Assembly (NCBI RefSeq): GCF_017565405.1
Contig: NZ_JAGEKR010000012.1
Coordinates: 124,001-188,000, forward strand
Reading direction: 5' to 3'
Source of the DNA: Allobranchiibius sp. CTAmp26
GTDB lineage: Bacteria; Actinomycetota; Actinomycetes; Actinomycetales; Dermatophilaceae
Length of the DNA stretch: 64,000 nt
Shown here: positions 1-9,400 of the stretch, one piece after another
Layout of the letters: each line of letters begins with the position of its first letter
Numbering within the stretch: the first letter of the stretch is position 1
Program-made: the position numbers and the translations under genes
Notes under the pieces: model-generated
Seen by the model: the letters and a program-made list of their open reading frames with translations, nothing else
What the model was told of the DNA's origin: nothing
Databases searched by the model: none

Positions 1-1
1 C

Positions 2-49
2 TACAACGGGCAGTTCAGCACGACGGCGACCGTGCAATGGCGAGGCTGA
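2..49 (+). CDS. C-terminal end of a third lipoprotein paralogue (partial)
   Basis: Reading from base 2, an open frame gives YNGQFSTTATVQWRG and stops at TGA 47-49. This ending resembles the last residues of the next two proteins (GLGDTATDRWTA and GLSETPQAQWKG). It is therefore read as the tail of a further family member whose body lies outside the window. Its stop overlaps the start of the next gene (ATG at 37). The call rests on about 15 residues of similarity, so it is tentative. Confidence 0.5.
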   Translation, partial: YNGQFSTTATVQWRG

Positions 50-702
50 CGCGTCCCCCCGGTCGGGTACCCCGGTTCGTCGTCGTGGCGCTCTGGGTGG
101 GGCTGATCGGCGGACTGGGCGGGTGCGGCACGGGAACCGCGGCGCCGACCGTCGTCACCCCGAGCCGTGACGTCGTCACCAGCGCACCACCGGTGACCGC
201 ATTGCCCAGCACGTCGCAGACCGGGGGCGGCAGCTGCGGCTCGTCCCTGGAGTTCGGCCCGACGCCCGTGCCGAGCACCAGGTCGCACCGGTTCGGTGCG
301 ACGGCCCAGACCACCGATGCCGATGACGACTCCGTGCGGCTGGCGGTCGTGGTGCAGGCACCGAAGGTCGTGTCCCAGGTGACCGAGGACGCCCCCGACG
401 ACGGCAAGCAGTACGTCGCGATCGCGATCTCGGTCACCCTCACCGGCGGGAGCTCGGACTACGTCGGCTCGATCGACTCGTTCAGCGTGCTCGACCCTCA
501 GGGCAACCGGTGCGACTACCGCGAGGACACCGGTGCCATCCCGGCCGCTCAGGAGTGGCAGGGCATCGAGCTGACCACGACGAAGAAATCCGCCAAGGGC
601 TCGATGGTGTTCGAGGTGCCGATCACCCAGGACCTGACGAAGCTGACGGTGGCGTTCGTGAGCGGGCTGGGCGACACCGCGACCGACCGCTGGACCGCCT
701 GA
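37..702 (+). CDS. Lipoprotein, DUF4352-like beta-sandwich (paralogue 1)
   Basis: 221 aa predicted lipoprotein. A hydrophobic signal segment (residues 14-28) ends in the lipobox LGGC with Cys30 as the lipidation site. A Thr/Pro/Ser-rich linker follows, then a domain with YVAIAISVTLTG and a C-terminal MVFEVPITQDLTKLTVAF stretch. That pattern is typical of small extracytoplasmic immunoglobulin-like DUF4352-type domains of unknown role. It is paralogous to the next gene: both share QYVA, a late paired Cys region, VFEVP and a W near the C-terminus. The start is ATG 37, overlapping the stop of a partial upstream paralogue, so the genes form a tandem array. No substrate can be proposed. Being a lipoprotein is well supported; the domain name is an inference from pattern. 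Confidence 0.7.
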   Translation: MARLTRPPGRVPRFVVVALWVGLIGGLGGCGTGTAAPTVVTPSRDVVTSAPPVTALPSTSQTGGGSCGSSLEFGPTPVPSTRSHRFGATAQTTDADDDSVRLAVVVQAPKVVSQVTEDAPDDGKQYVAIAISVTLTGGSSDYVGSIDSFSVLDPQGNRCDYREDTGAIPAAQEWQGIELTTTKKSAKGSMVFEVPITQDLTKLTVAFVSGLGDTATDRWTA

Positions 703-767
703 CGCGTTGCCTTCTGGCCGACACCCCGGCCGCATAAGATCCCGATCAAGACCCCAAGGAGACTCAC

Positions 768-1460
768 ATGCGGACATCCGCAGTCCACCATCGAGCAGCA
801 GCCCTCAGTGCCGCGCTCGGTGCGGCGCTGGCGCTCGGCGCGTGCGGGAGCCAGTCCGCGCCCGGTCTGGTCACCCCCAGTGTCGCCGCGACGAGCGCCT
901 CGGCCACGTCCTCCGCCTCGTCCTCATCCTCCGGTTCCTCCAGCTCGTCGAGCACCTCGAGCAGCTCCGGCAGCGCACCCCAGAGCTCGGCGGGCGCGGT
1001 CTGCAAGACCGATTCCACCATCGGCCCGACGTACTCCGCGACCGTGGCCACCAAGCCGTTCGGCACCACGGCGCAGGTCACCGACGAGCTGTCCCGCACG
1101 GTGCAGGTCAGCCCGGCCAAGCCGCGTCAGTTCGCGGCCGTGGACCCCAGCCTGCTGGACCCGGGGATGCAGTACGTCGCGGTCGACGTGCGTACCCACC
1201 TGGTGTCGGGGTACTCCCTCTACATGAGCTACATCGATTTCAACCTCTTCGACGCCGCTCAGCACACCTGCTACCGCACGAGCAGCAGCAGCGCGCTGCC
1301 CGAGGCACAGCAGTTGGAGGGGACCACGCTCAACGCGACGACCAAGGACGCCCATGGAGCCGTGGTGTTCGAAGTCCCGGTCGGCACGGACCTCAGCACC
1401 CTGACCCTGGGGTTCGCGGGCGGCCTCAGCGAGACCCCGCAGGCCCAGTGGAAGGGCTGA
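768..1460 (+). CDS. Lipoprotein, DUF4352-like, Ser-rich linker (paralogue 2)
   Basis: 230 aa. The signal peptide ends in lipobox LGAC with Cys26. Residues about 40-72 are almost pure Ser/Ala/Thr, a flexible linker lifting the domain from the membrane. The globular part has MQYVAVDVRTHLVSGYS, a Cys before the last third, and VVFEVPVGTDLSTLTLGFAGG. It aligns by eye with the preceding lipoprotein over its whole length, so the two look like a tandem duplication. A good ribosome site AAGGAG (756-761) lies 6 nt before ATG 768. The 65-nt gap from the previous gene allows an independent or shared transcript. The function is unknown: a surface-exposed protein, possibly ligand-binding. Confidence 0.72.
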   Translation: MRTSAVHHRAAALSAALGAALALGACGSQSAPGLVTPSVAATSASATSSASSSSSGSSSSSSTSSSSGSAPQSSAGAVCKTDSTIGPTYSATVATKPFGTTAQVTDELSRTVQVSPAKPRQFAAVDPSLLDPGMQYVAVDVRTHLVSGYSLYMSYIDFNLFDAAQHTCYRTSSSSALPEAQQLEGTTLNATTKDAHGAVVFEVPVGTDLSTLTLGFAGGLSETPQAQWKG

Positions 1461-1491
1461 CCTGATCTCCTCCGTCCCTCCTCTCGGTCCG

Positions 1492-2727
1492 TTGCTCGGC
1501 GCGGGCGACGCGGCTCGCCGCGCCGGATTGCGCCGGATGCGCACGGTGGCCCTCGGGCTGCTGCTGCTCGCTGCCGTCGTCTTCGTGGTCACGCACGGTC
1601 ACGGGGGAGTCTGGGGATATGTGAACGCCGCGGCGGAGGCGGCGATGGTGGGTGCCGTCGCAGACTGGTTCGCCGTCACCGCACTGTTCCGGCACCCCAT
1701 GGGGCTGCCGATCCCGCACACGGCGATCATCCCCGAGCGCAAGGACGCGATCGGGGCGAGCCTCGAGGACTTCGTGGCCGAGAACTTCCTGACGCCCGAC
1801 ACCGTCAAGGAGCGGCTCGCCGCCGCGCAGGTCCCGCTGCGGGTGGGTCGCTGGCTCGCGGTGCGCGACAACAGTGTCCGCGTCGTACGCACGGCCGCAC
1901 CGTCGCTGGCGCGTGGCCTGGAGTCGATCGACGACCGCGAGGTCCTGGAGCTGCTGGACCGGCTGGTGCTGCCGCGGCTGGCCAGGGAACCGATCGCACC
2001 GGTGGCCGGGCACCTGCTCGAGGGCATCCTGCGCGACCGGTCGCACACCTCGCTGGTCGACCTCGGCGTGCGCGAGCTGCACGACTGGGTGGCCGCCAAT
2101 CCTGAGACGATCCTGGAGATCCTCGGCTCGCGGGCGCCGTGGTGGTCTCCGAAGTGGCTGGACGACACCGTCACCACCCGGATCCACCTGGAGATCGTGC
2201 GTTTCCTCGCCGACGTCCGCGACGACCCCGAGCACCAGACACGACAGGCGCTGGACCACCTGCTGAGTCAGCTCGCCCACGACCTGCAGCACGACGAGGC
2301 GACGATGGCGCAGGCCGAGTCGCTGAAAGAGCATCTGCTGAAGCACCCGTCGGTGCCGGGCACGGTGCTGGCGCTGTGGGCCTCGGTGCGCACGGCGGTC
2401 GTCGACGGCCTGCGCGACGAGGAGAGCGACCTGCACGCCCGGTTGTCGCGGGCGCTCACGGACGCGGGGGAGCGGATCGTTACCGACGAGGAGTTGCGCG
2501 ACTCCCTCGAACGACGACTCGAGGGCATCGTCGGGCACGTCGTCACGACGTACGGGCGCGAGCTCACCTCGGTCATCACCACCACCATCGAGCGGTGGGA
2601 CGGCAAGGAGGCGGCGTCCCGGATCGAGCTGCACGTCGGGCGCGACCTGCAGTTCATCCGCATCAACGGCACCATCGTCGGTGGCCTGGTGGGTCTGCTC
2701 ATCTACACGATCGCCCAGTTGCTCTGA
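1492..2727 (+). CDS. DUF445 family membrane protein
   Basis: 411 aa. An N-terminal hydrophobic helix (about residues 19-35) is followed by the family hallmark segment VNAAAEAAMVGAVADWFAVTALFRHPMGLPIPHTAIIP. A long, charged, helical body follows, and the protein ends in a second hydrophobic helix (IVGGLVGLLIYTIAQLL). This two-end membrane anchoring matches DUF445 (YjiN-like) proteins of unknown function. The start is uncertain. TTG 1492 gives the full N-terminus and ATG 1537 (MRTVALG) is an alternative; neither has a clear ribosome site. It lies 31 nt after the lipoprotein gene on the same strand. Directly behind its stop sits a pair of 56-bp direct repeats. Confidence 0.8.
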   Translation: MLGAGDAARRAGLRRMRTVALGLLLLAAVVFVVTHGHGGVWGYVNAAAEAAMVGAVADWFAVTALFRHPMGLPIPHTAIIPERKDAIGASLEDFVAENFLTPDTVKERLAAAQVPLRVGRWLAVRDNSVRVVRTAAPSLARGLESIDDREVLELLDRLVLPRLAREPIAPVAGHLLEGILRDRSHTSLVDLGVRELHDWVAANPETILEILGSRAPWWSPKWLDDTVTTRIHLEIVRFLADVRDDPEHQTRQALDHLLSQLAHDLQHDEATMAQAESLKEHLLKHPSVPGTVLALWASVRTAVVDGLRDEESDLHARLSRALTDAGERIVTDEELRDSLERRLEGIVGHVVTTYGRELTSVITTTIERWDGKEAASRIELHVGRDLQFIRINGTIVGGLVGLLIYTIAQLL

Positions 2728-2736
2728 CCCGCGCGA

Positions 2737-2855
2737 TTGTCAGCGGATCTCTGGTGTCGGTGCCACGAAAGCGCTGACAACCGCGCGAGACGTCGGCCCT
2801 TGTCAGCGGATCTCTGGTGTCGGTGCCACGAAAGCGCTGACAACCGCGCGAGACG
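2737..2855. repeat. Tandem 56-bp direct repeat with internal inverted arms
   Basis: Two identical 56-bp copies occupy 2737-2792 and 2800-2855, separated by 7 bp. Each begins TTGTCAGCG and carries the reverse complement CGCTGACAA about 35 bp further in, so each copy can fold into a hairpin. In copy 1 the stem can extend with CGCGCG on both sides (16 bp, one mismatch). The pair lies between the DUF445 stop and the metY riboswitch. No coding role is seen; it could be a REP/MITE-like intergenic repeat or a terminator pair. Confidence 0.85.
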
Positions 2856-2914
2856 GGCGTCCGCATATCGAGATTCACCTGCCGTCGACCTTGGGGTGTC
2901 ATAACCTCACGTTC

Positions 2915-3033
2915 TAGGTCATGAGTGCCAGCGTCAGGCCCCGGCGTGCTGGCCGGCAACCCTCCTCCGCGGTGGGGTGCCCCGGGTGAAGACCTGGCCG
3001 GTGGATGCCGATCGTCCCCCGGCAAGCGCGGAT
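2915..3033 (+). ncRNA. SAM-IV riboswitch upstream of metY
   Basis: The stretch shows the SAM-IV layout. P1 pairs GGTC (2917-2920) with GACC (2991-2994). A GCCAGC/GCTGGC arm encloses a GGCCCCGG loop. Then come the conserved GCAACCCTCC and GCGGTGGGGTGCCCCGGGTGA core, and a 3' CCGG...CCCCCGG helix. SAM-IV elements are known from actinobacteria ahead of sulfur-amino-acid genes, and this one leads into metY about 80 nt downstream. S-adenosylmethionine binding would be expected to lower metY expression. A second copy with compensatory stem changes lies at 19680. The outer limits are approximate. Confidence 0.87.
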
Positions 3034-3115
3034 CGTGGGCCTCCCGCCATCCGCTGCAGCGCCGACGCAGTGCGAGCTCGCCGGCGCCGCACCCCGCGTT
3101 ACGAAAGGCGACACG

Positions 3116-4432
3116 ATGACCGACAGCCCCGGCTGGTCCTTCGAGACCCGTCAGATCCACGCCGGCCAGGAGCCCGACGCGTCCACCACGGCGCGCGCCC
3201 TGCCGATCTACCAGACCACGTCGTACGTCTTCCCCGACACCGACCGGGCCGCCAAGCTCTTCGGCCTGCAGGAGTTCGGCAACATCTACACCCGGCTGAT
3301 GAACCCGACCACCGACGTGGTCGAGCAGCGTCTTGCCAACCTTGAGGGCGGCGTCGGCGCACTGCTGGTCGCCTCCGGCCAGGCCGCCGAGACGCTGGCC
3401 ATCCTCAACATCGCCGAGGCCGGCGACCACATCGTGGCCAGCCCGTCGCTCTACGGCGGCACCTTCAACCTGCTGAAGTTCACGCTGCCCAAGTACGGCA
3501 TCGACGTGACCTTCGTGGAGGACACCAAGGACCCGGAGAGCTGGCGCGCGGCCGCGCAGCCGAACACCAAGCTCTTCTATGGCGAGACCATCTCCAACCC
3601 GAAGATCGAGATCCTCGACATCGAGGCCGTCGCGAACGTCGCGCACGAACTCGGCGTACCGCTCGTGGTCGACAACACGGTCGCCACGCCGTTCCTGCTG
3701 CGCCCGATCGAGTACGGCGCGGACATCGTCGTGCACTCGGCGACGAAGTACCTGGGCGGGCACGGTACGGCGATCGCCGGCGCGATCATCGACAGCGGCA
3801 ACTTCGACTTCGGCAAGGACCCGGAGAAGTTCCCGAACTTCAACACCCCCGAGGAGAGCTACCACGGGCTGGTCTACGCCCGCGACCTCGGCGTGGGCAG
3901 CCCGCTGGGCGCCAACCTGGCCTTCATCCTCAAGGCACGGGTGCAGGGTCTGCGCGATTTCGGCTCCTCGATCTCGCCGTTCAACGCGTTCCTGATCGCG
4001 CAGGGCATCGAGACACTGAGCCTGCGCATCGAGCGGCACGTGCAGAACACCCGCGCGGTGGCCGAGTGGCTGCAGCAGCAGGACCAGGTCGAGTCGGTGC
4101 GCTGGGCGTCGTTGCCGGGTGACGAGTACTACGAGCTGGCCCAGAAGTACACGCCGCTCGGCTCGGGTGCCGTGCTGGCGTTCGAGATCACCGGTGGCGC
4201 CGAGGCGGGCAAGACGTTCGTGGAGGCACTCACGCTGCACAGCCACGTCGCCAACATCGGTGACGTGCGCTCGCTGGTGATCCACCCCGCGTCGACCACC
4301 CACTCCCAGGGCAGTGACGAGGACCGGCTGCTGGCCGGTGTCACCCCGGGTCTGGTGCGCCTCGCGGTCGGGCTGGAGCACATCGACGACATCCTGGCCG
4401 ACCTCGAGCAGGGGTTCGCCGCCGCAAAGTAG
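3116..4432 (+). CDS. metY: O-acetylhomoserine aminocarboxypropyltransferase (sulfhydrylase)
   Basis: 438 aa PLP enzyme of the Cys/Met metabolism family. It makes homocysteine from O-acetylhomoserine and sulfide, in the cytoplasm. Diagnostic features are the N-terminal [10 protein letters not shown], the PLP-contact segment [35 protein letters not shown], and the [11 protein letters not shown] motif with Lys211 as the Schiff-base lysine. The length (about 430-440) suits MetY rather than the shorter cystathionine gamma-synthases. The start ATG 3116 follows GAAAGG and lies downstream of the riboswitch; extending the frame upstream would translate riboswitch RNA. The substrate acetylhomoserine would come from MetX, encoded at 19841 under a matching riboswitch. 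A stem-loop terminator follows. Confidence 0.93.
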   Translation: MTDSPGWSFETRQIHAGQEPDASTTARALPIYQTTSYVFPDTDRAAKLFGLQEFGNIYTRLMNPTTDVVEQRLANLEGGVGALLVASGQAAETLAILNIAEAGDHIVASPSLYGGTFNLLKFTLPKYGIDVTFVEDTKDPESWRAAAQPNTKLFYGETISNPKIEILDIEAVANVAHELGVPLVVDNTVATPFLLRPIEYGADIVVHSATKYLGGHGTAIAGAIIDSGNFDFGKDPEKFPNFNTPEESYHGLVYARDLGVGSPLGANLAFILKARVQGLRDFGSSISPFNAFLIAQGIETLSLRIERHVQNTRAVAEWLQQQDQVESVRWASLPGDEYYELAQKYTPLGSGAVLAFEITGGAEAGKTFVEALTLHSHVANIGDVRSLVIHPASTTHSQGSDEDRLLAGVTPGLVRLAVGLEHIDDILADLEQGFAAAK

Positions 4433-4451
4433 GTATCCGTCGTACGACGAG

Positions 4452-4484
4452 CCGCCGCCGCCCCGCATCCCGGGACGGCGGCGG
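4452..4484 (+). terminator. Intrinsic terminator after metY
   Basis: CCGCCGCCG (4452-4460) pairs with CGGCGGCGG (4476-4484), with an imperfect CCC/GGG continuation around a short loop. TTTC follows the stem. It sits 20 nt past the metY stop, so it probably ends the riboswitch-metY transcript. Confidence 0.7.
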
Positions 4485-4558
4485 TTTCGCGTCCTACCTC
4501 GCCGGGGAGGCTGAGACTCTCCGGATCGAACCGGGCCGGGCAGATGGGGGTCCACGCC

Positions 4559-4564
4559 TAGGGT
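4559..4564 (+). promoter_or_regulatory. -10 element of a probable leaderless promoter
   Basis: TAGGGT matches the actinobacterial TANNNT -10 hexamer and ends exactly 6 nt before ATG 4571. That places transcription start at or next to the start codon, and no ribosome site is present. No good -35 is visible. Confidence 0.45.
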
Positions 4565-4570
4565 GGCCGG

Positions 4571-5719
4571 ATGAGGAAGCCCCGCCGGGTCGTCGTCGCG
4601 CTGTCGACGCTGGTCTGCGGTTTCACTCTCGCCGGCTGCGCACTGCCCGCGGACGAGGTGCCTCCGAGCTACTCCGCGCGGTCGTGGACCGGCGGCGCGG
4701 GCACGTTGAGGACGGTCACCGCCTGCGGCGACGTGGTCCCCGGCGCGACCTACGACGTGACGCAGCTGAACGGATGGATGCAGTCGCTGCAGGGGTTCCC
4801 GCTCTGGCGGGCCGCGGACGTGGGGGCCAGCACCCCGCTGCGCGACGGGCGGGTGCTGTGGGCCTTCGGCGACACCCTGCGCGACCCGAGCGCGGCCAGC
4901 AGCTTCGCCGCGAACTCGATGCTGGTGACCTCCGGGCTGTGCACCTCCCAGGTGGTACCGGTCGGCCGAGGCCCCGTGATCGCCGACACCCCGCCCACCG
5001 TGTGCTGGCCGACATCGGTGACGGCCGTGCCGACCGGCAGTGGCGACGCGGCGTACGTCGCATGCTCGCGCATCCGGCGCGGCGCGTCCCTGCTGGACTT
5101 CACCGTCACCGGCACGGCGATCGCGCGGTTCGACGTCCCCCTCGGCGGCACGCCGGTGCCCGGCCCGGTGGTCGCCGTACCCCGGTCCAGCGACATCACC
5201 TGGGGATCGGCCCTCGTGCGCGATTGGGACTGGGTCTACGTCTACGGCACCCGCGGCGGTGGGGCACGTGGCGCCGGGCGCACCCTCTACGCCGCGCGGG
5301 TGGCCGCCGACCAGGTGCAAGACCCCTCGCGATGGACCTTCTGGAACGGCACCGCGTGGGTGCCGGACGACGCGGCAGCTCAGCCTGTGCTCCGCGGTGA
5401 CACGGTCAGTCAGGCATTGAGCGTCAGCCACCTCGGCACGTCGTGGGTCGCAGTCTCCATGCGCGGCGGGGACCTCCGGCAGCAGGTGGGGGTGTGGACC
5501 GCGCCGCAGCCGCAGGGCCCCTGGACGCTCTCGCGCACCGTGGCCGCACCGGCCCCGGGGTCGGGCACCATCACCTACCAGCCGCTCGCCCACCCCGAGC
5601 TGCCCCTACGAGACGGCAACCTGCTCGTCTCGCTGTCCCGCACCGCCACCACCCTCACGGGTATGGCGCGTACGCCGCAGGCGTCGCGACCGGTGTTCAT
5701 CGAGGTGCCTCGGCCCTAG
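4571..5719 (+). CDS. Lipoprotein with DUF4185/DUF5005-like beta-propeller
   Basis: 382 aa. The signal peptide ends in lipobox LAGC (Cys23). The body has repeated beta-blade patterns: LWRAADVGASTPLRDGRVLWAFGDT, DITWGSALVRDWDWVYVYGTR, RWTFWNGTAWVP, and QPQGPWTLSRTV. Phrases such as a 'WAFGDT' strand and a 'W-G-A/S-x-V' blade are typical of DUF4185/DUF5005 proteins, which adopt a five-bladed glycosidase-like fold. Several Cys (near residues 52, 123, 144 and 164) could form disulfides, fitting an extracytoplasmic site. The likely role is carbohydrate or cell-wall binding or processing, but no catalytic residues can be assigned. It is transcribed alone, with a TANNNT -10 box 6 nt before ATG 4571. 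Confidence 0.68.
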   Translation: MRKPRRVVVALSTLVCGFTLAGCALPADEVPPSYSARSWTGGAGTLRTVTACGDVVPGATYDVTQLNGWMQSLQGFPLWRAADVGASTPLRDGRVLWAFGDTLRDPSAASSFAANSMLVTSGLCTSQVVPVGRGPVIADTPPTVCWPTSVTAVPTGSGDAAYVACSRIRRGASLLDFTVTGTAIARFDVPLGGTPVPGPVVAVPRSSDITWGSALVRDWDWVYVYGTRGGGARGAGRTLYAARVAADQVQDPSRWTFWNGTAWVPDDAAAQPVLRGDTVSQALSVSHLGTSWVAVSMRGGDLRQQVGVWTAPQPQGPWTLSRTVAAPAPGSGTITYQPLAHPELPLRDGNLLVSLSRTATTLTGMARTPQASRPVFIEVPRP

Positions 5720-5760
5720 CACCGCGGAATGCTGTGACGCACAGCGTGGTTGGCATTCTC

Positions 5761-6351
5761 ATGCCCCGCGTGTTCCTGGCCCTGAGGCCGCCGGAGGAGG
5801 AGGTCGACCGGCTCGATGAGTTCCTCGACGTACGACGCGACGCCGGAGCGTTCAGCTGGATGGACGCCGAGCAGTTCCATCTGACGCTCGCGTTCCTGCC
5901 CGACGTGCCCGAGTACCGGCTGGACGACCTGGTGGAGGCGACAGCGGCAGCTGCCGCGCGCCGGGAGCAGTTCGATCTGTGCCTCGGCGGGGGCGGTGCC
6001 TTCCCCGATCCGGCGCGGGCCAAGGTGCTGTGGGTGGGGCTGCGCACCGACGAGCACGCCGACCAGGAGCTGGCGGCGCTTGCGGCAGGCGTCCGAGGGG
6101 CGGCCGCCCACAGCGGCGCGCAGGTCGACGGACAGCGCTTCCGGCCGCACGTGACGGTGGCCCGCTGCGGCCGTCCGACCCCTCTCGACCGCTGGGTGCG
6201 GCTGCTCGACGGCTTCAGCGGCGCCTTCTGGACCGCGGTCGAGGTCGAGGTCGTCGCCTCTCACCTCGGGGAGGGGCCGCGAGGGCGGGCGCGGCACGAG
6301 GTGCTGGCCCGCCTCCCCATCGGCGACCCCGGGCCGTCCCTCTCCCACTGA
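5761..6351 (+). CDS. thpR: RNA 2',3'-cyclic phosphodiesterase (2H family)
   Basis: 196 aa, the usual length for the 2'-5' RNA ligase/ThpR family. Both catalytic HxTx motifs of the 2H phosphoesterase fold are intact: HLTL at residues 40-43 and HVTV at 130-133. The opening MPRVFLALRPP is the family's first beta strand. These enzymes hydrolyse 2',3'-cyclic phosphate RNA ends; the biological substrate in actinobacteria is not established. The start at ATG 5761 keeps the first strand intact, although no strong ribosome site precedes it. It is followed within 105 nt by hrpA on the same strand, but an inverted repeat at the stop codon may separate the transcripts. Confidence 0.85.
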   Translation: MPRVFLALRPPEEEVDRLDEFLDVRRDAGAFSWMDAEQFHLTLAFLPDVPEYRLDDLVEATAAAAARREQFDLCLGGGGAFPDPARAKVLWVGLRTDEHADQELAALAAGVRGAAAHSGAQVDGQRFRPHVTVARCGRPTPLDRWVRLLDGFSGAFWTAVEVEVVASHLGEGPRGRARHEVLARLPIGDPGPSLSH

Positions 6352-6406
6352 GATCCGGACTCGCGATGGTGCGGAGTGCGCCACACCCTCTCGAATCCGG
6401 ATCTCA
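6349..6406. repeat. Long imperfect inverted repeat between thpR and hrpA
   Basis: TGAGATCCGGA (6349-6359, including the thpR stop codon) and TCCGGATCTCA (6396-6406) are perfect 11-bp arms. Pairing continues inward with mismatches for about 12 more bases (GGTG against CACC). It has no T-run, so it may be a processing or attenuation hairpin rather than a classical terminator. Confidence 0.6.
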
Positions 6407-6455
6407 CCGACGTGAGGCCGGCGCCGCCCGTACGCGAGAATGGACCTGATCCCCG

Positions 6456-9400
6456 ATGACCCAGCCCTCCCGCCGCACCCGCCCGCCCCGCCGCCGCCCG
6501 CGTACGACGTCCGCGGGCCGTTCGCCGCGCCTGGACGAGGCCGCGCAGCAACGCCGCCGATCGCTGCTGCCGGCAATCGAGTACCCCCCGCAGCTGCCGG
6601 TGGTCGCCGAGCGCGAACGCATCCGGGCCGCGATCGAGGCGCACCAGGTCGTGATCGTCGCCGGCGAGACCGGCTCGGGCAAGACCACGCAGCTGCCGAA
6701 GATCCTGCTGGAGATGGGTCGCGGCATCGCGGGGATGATCGGACACACCCAGCCGCGCCGGATCGCGGCGCGCTCGGTCGCCGACCGCATCGCCGACGAG
6801 CTGCACGTGCCGCTCGGGGGAGTGGTGGGCTACCAGGTGCGCTTCGCCGACCACTCCGGCCCGGACAGCCTCGTGAAGGTGATGACCGACGGCATCCTGC
6901 TGTCGGAGCTGCGCCGCGACCGTGACCTGCGGCGCTACGACACGCTCATCATCGACGAGGCCCACGAGCGCTCGCTCAACATCGACTTCATCCTCGGCTA
7001 CCTCAAGCAGCTGCTGCCGAGGCGACCGGATCTGAAGGTCATCGTCACCTCCGCGACCATCGACCCGGGCCGGTTCGCCGAGCACTTCGCCCAGCATGGC
7101 GTACCCGCGCCCGTGATCGAGGTCTCCGGGCGCACCTTCCCGGTGGAGGTCCGCTATCGCCCGCTGATCGAGGAGATCACCGGCCCGACCGGCCCGCAGC
7201 TGGTCGACGTGGACCAGGTGACCGGCATCGTGCGCGCCGTCGAGGAGTTGTGGAGCGAGCCGGTCTCCGACGGGGGACCGCAGGACATCCTGGTGTTCTG
7301 CTCCGGTGAGCGCGAGATCCGCGACGCGGCCGAGGCGCTCGACGCCCTGGACCTCCCAGGCACCGCGACCCTCCCGCTCTACGCGCGGCTGTCCGCCGCG
7401 GAGCAGCACCGGGTCTTCGGCTCGCACGGCGGCCGCCGGATCGTCATCGCCACCAATGTCGCCGAAACCTCCCTGACCGTGCCGGGCATCCGGTACGTCG
7501 TCGACAGCGGCACCGCGCGCATCTCCCGGTACAGCCAGCGCACCAAGGTGCAGCGTCTGCCCATCGAGCCCGTGTCGCAGGCCAGCGCCCGTCAGCGGTC
7601 GGGCCGGTGCGGTCGGGTGGCCGACGGTGTCTGCATCCGGCTCTACTCCGAAGAGGACTTCCTGGCCCGCCCGGAGTTCACCGACCCCGAGATCCTGCGC
7701 ACCAACCTTGCCTCGGTCATCCTGCAGATGGCATCCCTCGACCTGGGCGACGTGGCCCGATTCCCCTTCGTGGAGCCGCCGGATTCCCGCCAGATCAGCG
7801 ACGGGGTGCGCCTGCTCGAGGAGTTGCAGGCCGTCGAGGAGCGCGGTGCCCGCGGCACCCCGCGGCTGACGGCCGCGGGCCGCGCGATCAGCGCGCTGCC
7901 CACCGACCCCCGATTGGCCCGGATGCTGCTCGCAGGGGCCGAGAACGGCGCGCTGGCCGAGGTGCTGGTCATCGTGGCCGCGCTGTCGATCCAGGACCCC
8001 CGTGAGCGCCCCGCCGAGAAGCGGCCGCAGGCGGATCAGTCGCATGCCCGCTTCCGCCACGAGACCAGTGATTTCCTGTCGCTGCTCAACCTGTGGCGCT
8101 ACCTCAAGGAACAGCAGAAGGCGTTGTCCAGCAGCGCCTTCCGCCGGATGTGCCAACGCGAGTACCTGCACTATCTGCGGGTGCGCGAATGGCAGGACCT
8201 GCACACCCAACTGCGGGAGGCCTGCAAGCAGCAGGGTCTGCGCCGCGCCGACAACCCGGCCGGTGAGGACGCCGTGCACCAGGCCATGCTCACCGGCCTG
8301 CTGTCGCACGTGGGTCTGCGTGACAAGGAGCGGCGCGACTTCCTGGGTGCGAGGGGCGTGCGGTTCGCCGTCCAGCCCGGTTCGTCGCTCTTCCGTAAGC
8401 CACCGGACTGGGTGATGTCCGCCGAGCTGGTGGAGACCAGCCGGCTGTGGGCGCGGACGAACGCGGCCGTGGACCCCGCGTGGATCGAGCGCGCGGGCGC
8501 GCACCTGGTCAAGCGCAGCTATGCCGAACCACACTGGGAACGCCGCCGCGGCAGTGTCGTCGCCGCCGAACGGGTCACCCTCTACGGGCTGCCGCTGGCC
8601 GCCGGCCGCAAGGTCGACTACGGGTCGATCGACCCCGTGCTGTCACGCGATCTGTTCATCCGCTCGGCCCTGGTCGAGGGCGACTGGGAGAGCCGGCACG
8701 CCTTCACCGAGCGGAACCGTCAGACGCTGGCGCGGTTGCGCGACCTCGAGGCGCGTACCCGGCGCCGTGACGTCGTCGTCGACGACGAGACCGTCTACGC
8801 GTTCTACGACGCCAGGGTCCCCGAATCCATCGTCTCCGCAGCGCATTTCGACGCGTGGTGGAAGAAGGAGCAGCGCACCTCTGCAAACCTGCTGACGATG
8901 ACCGAGGACGACCTGCGCGGCGATGACGCCGCCGACATCGATCTCGACGAGTACCCACGGACCTGGTCCAGCGGGGAACTCGACCTGCGCCTCAGCTACC
9001 GCTTCGAGCCGGGCTCGGGTGATGACGGTGTGACAGTGCACGTACCGGTGGAACAGTTGAACCAGGTCGACCAGGACGGGTTCGACTGGCTCGTGCCCGG
9101 CGTACGCGGTGAGTTGGTCACCGCCCTCATCCGCTCGCTGCCGAAGGCGACCCGTCGCAACTTCGTCCCCGCACCGGATGTGGCGGCGCGTGCCCTGCCG
9201 CTGATGGATCCGGCGCGCGGATCCATCACCACAGAGCTCGCCGGGGCGCTCCAGCAGCTCACCGGGGTGCGGGTGCCGGCGGACCAATGGGACTGGGAGC
9301 GGGTCCCGAATCATCTGAAAGCGACGTTCCGCGTGGAGGATTCGCGCCGCCGCGCGCTCTCGCACGGAGAGGACCTCTCGGCTCTGCGCGAGCAGCTGTC

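Noticed and set aside
3005-3115. Upstream extension of metY
   Set aside because: It would translate part of the riboswitch and expression platform; conserved sequence begins at ATG 3116.
2699-5593. Very long antisense frame opposite metY and the following lipoprotein
   Set aside because: It runs through the riboswitch and opposite a clear PLP enzyme, has Arg/Gly/His-rich shadow composition and no recognisable motif; it is an artefact of high GC.
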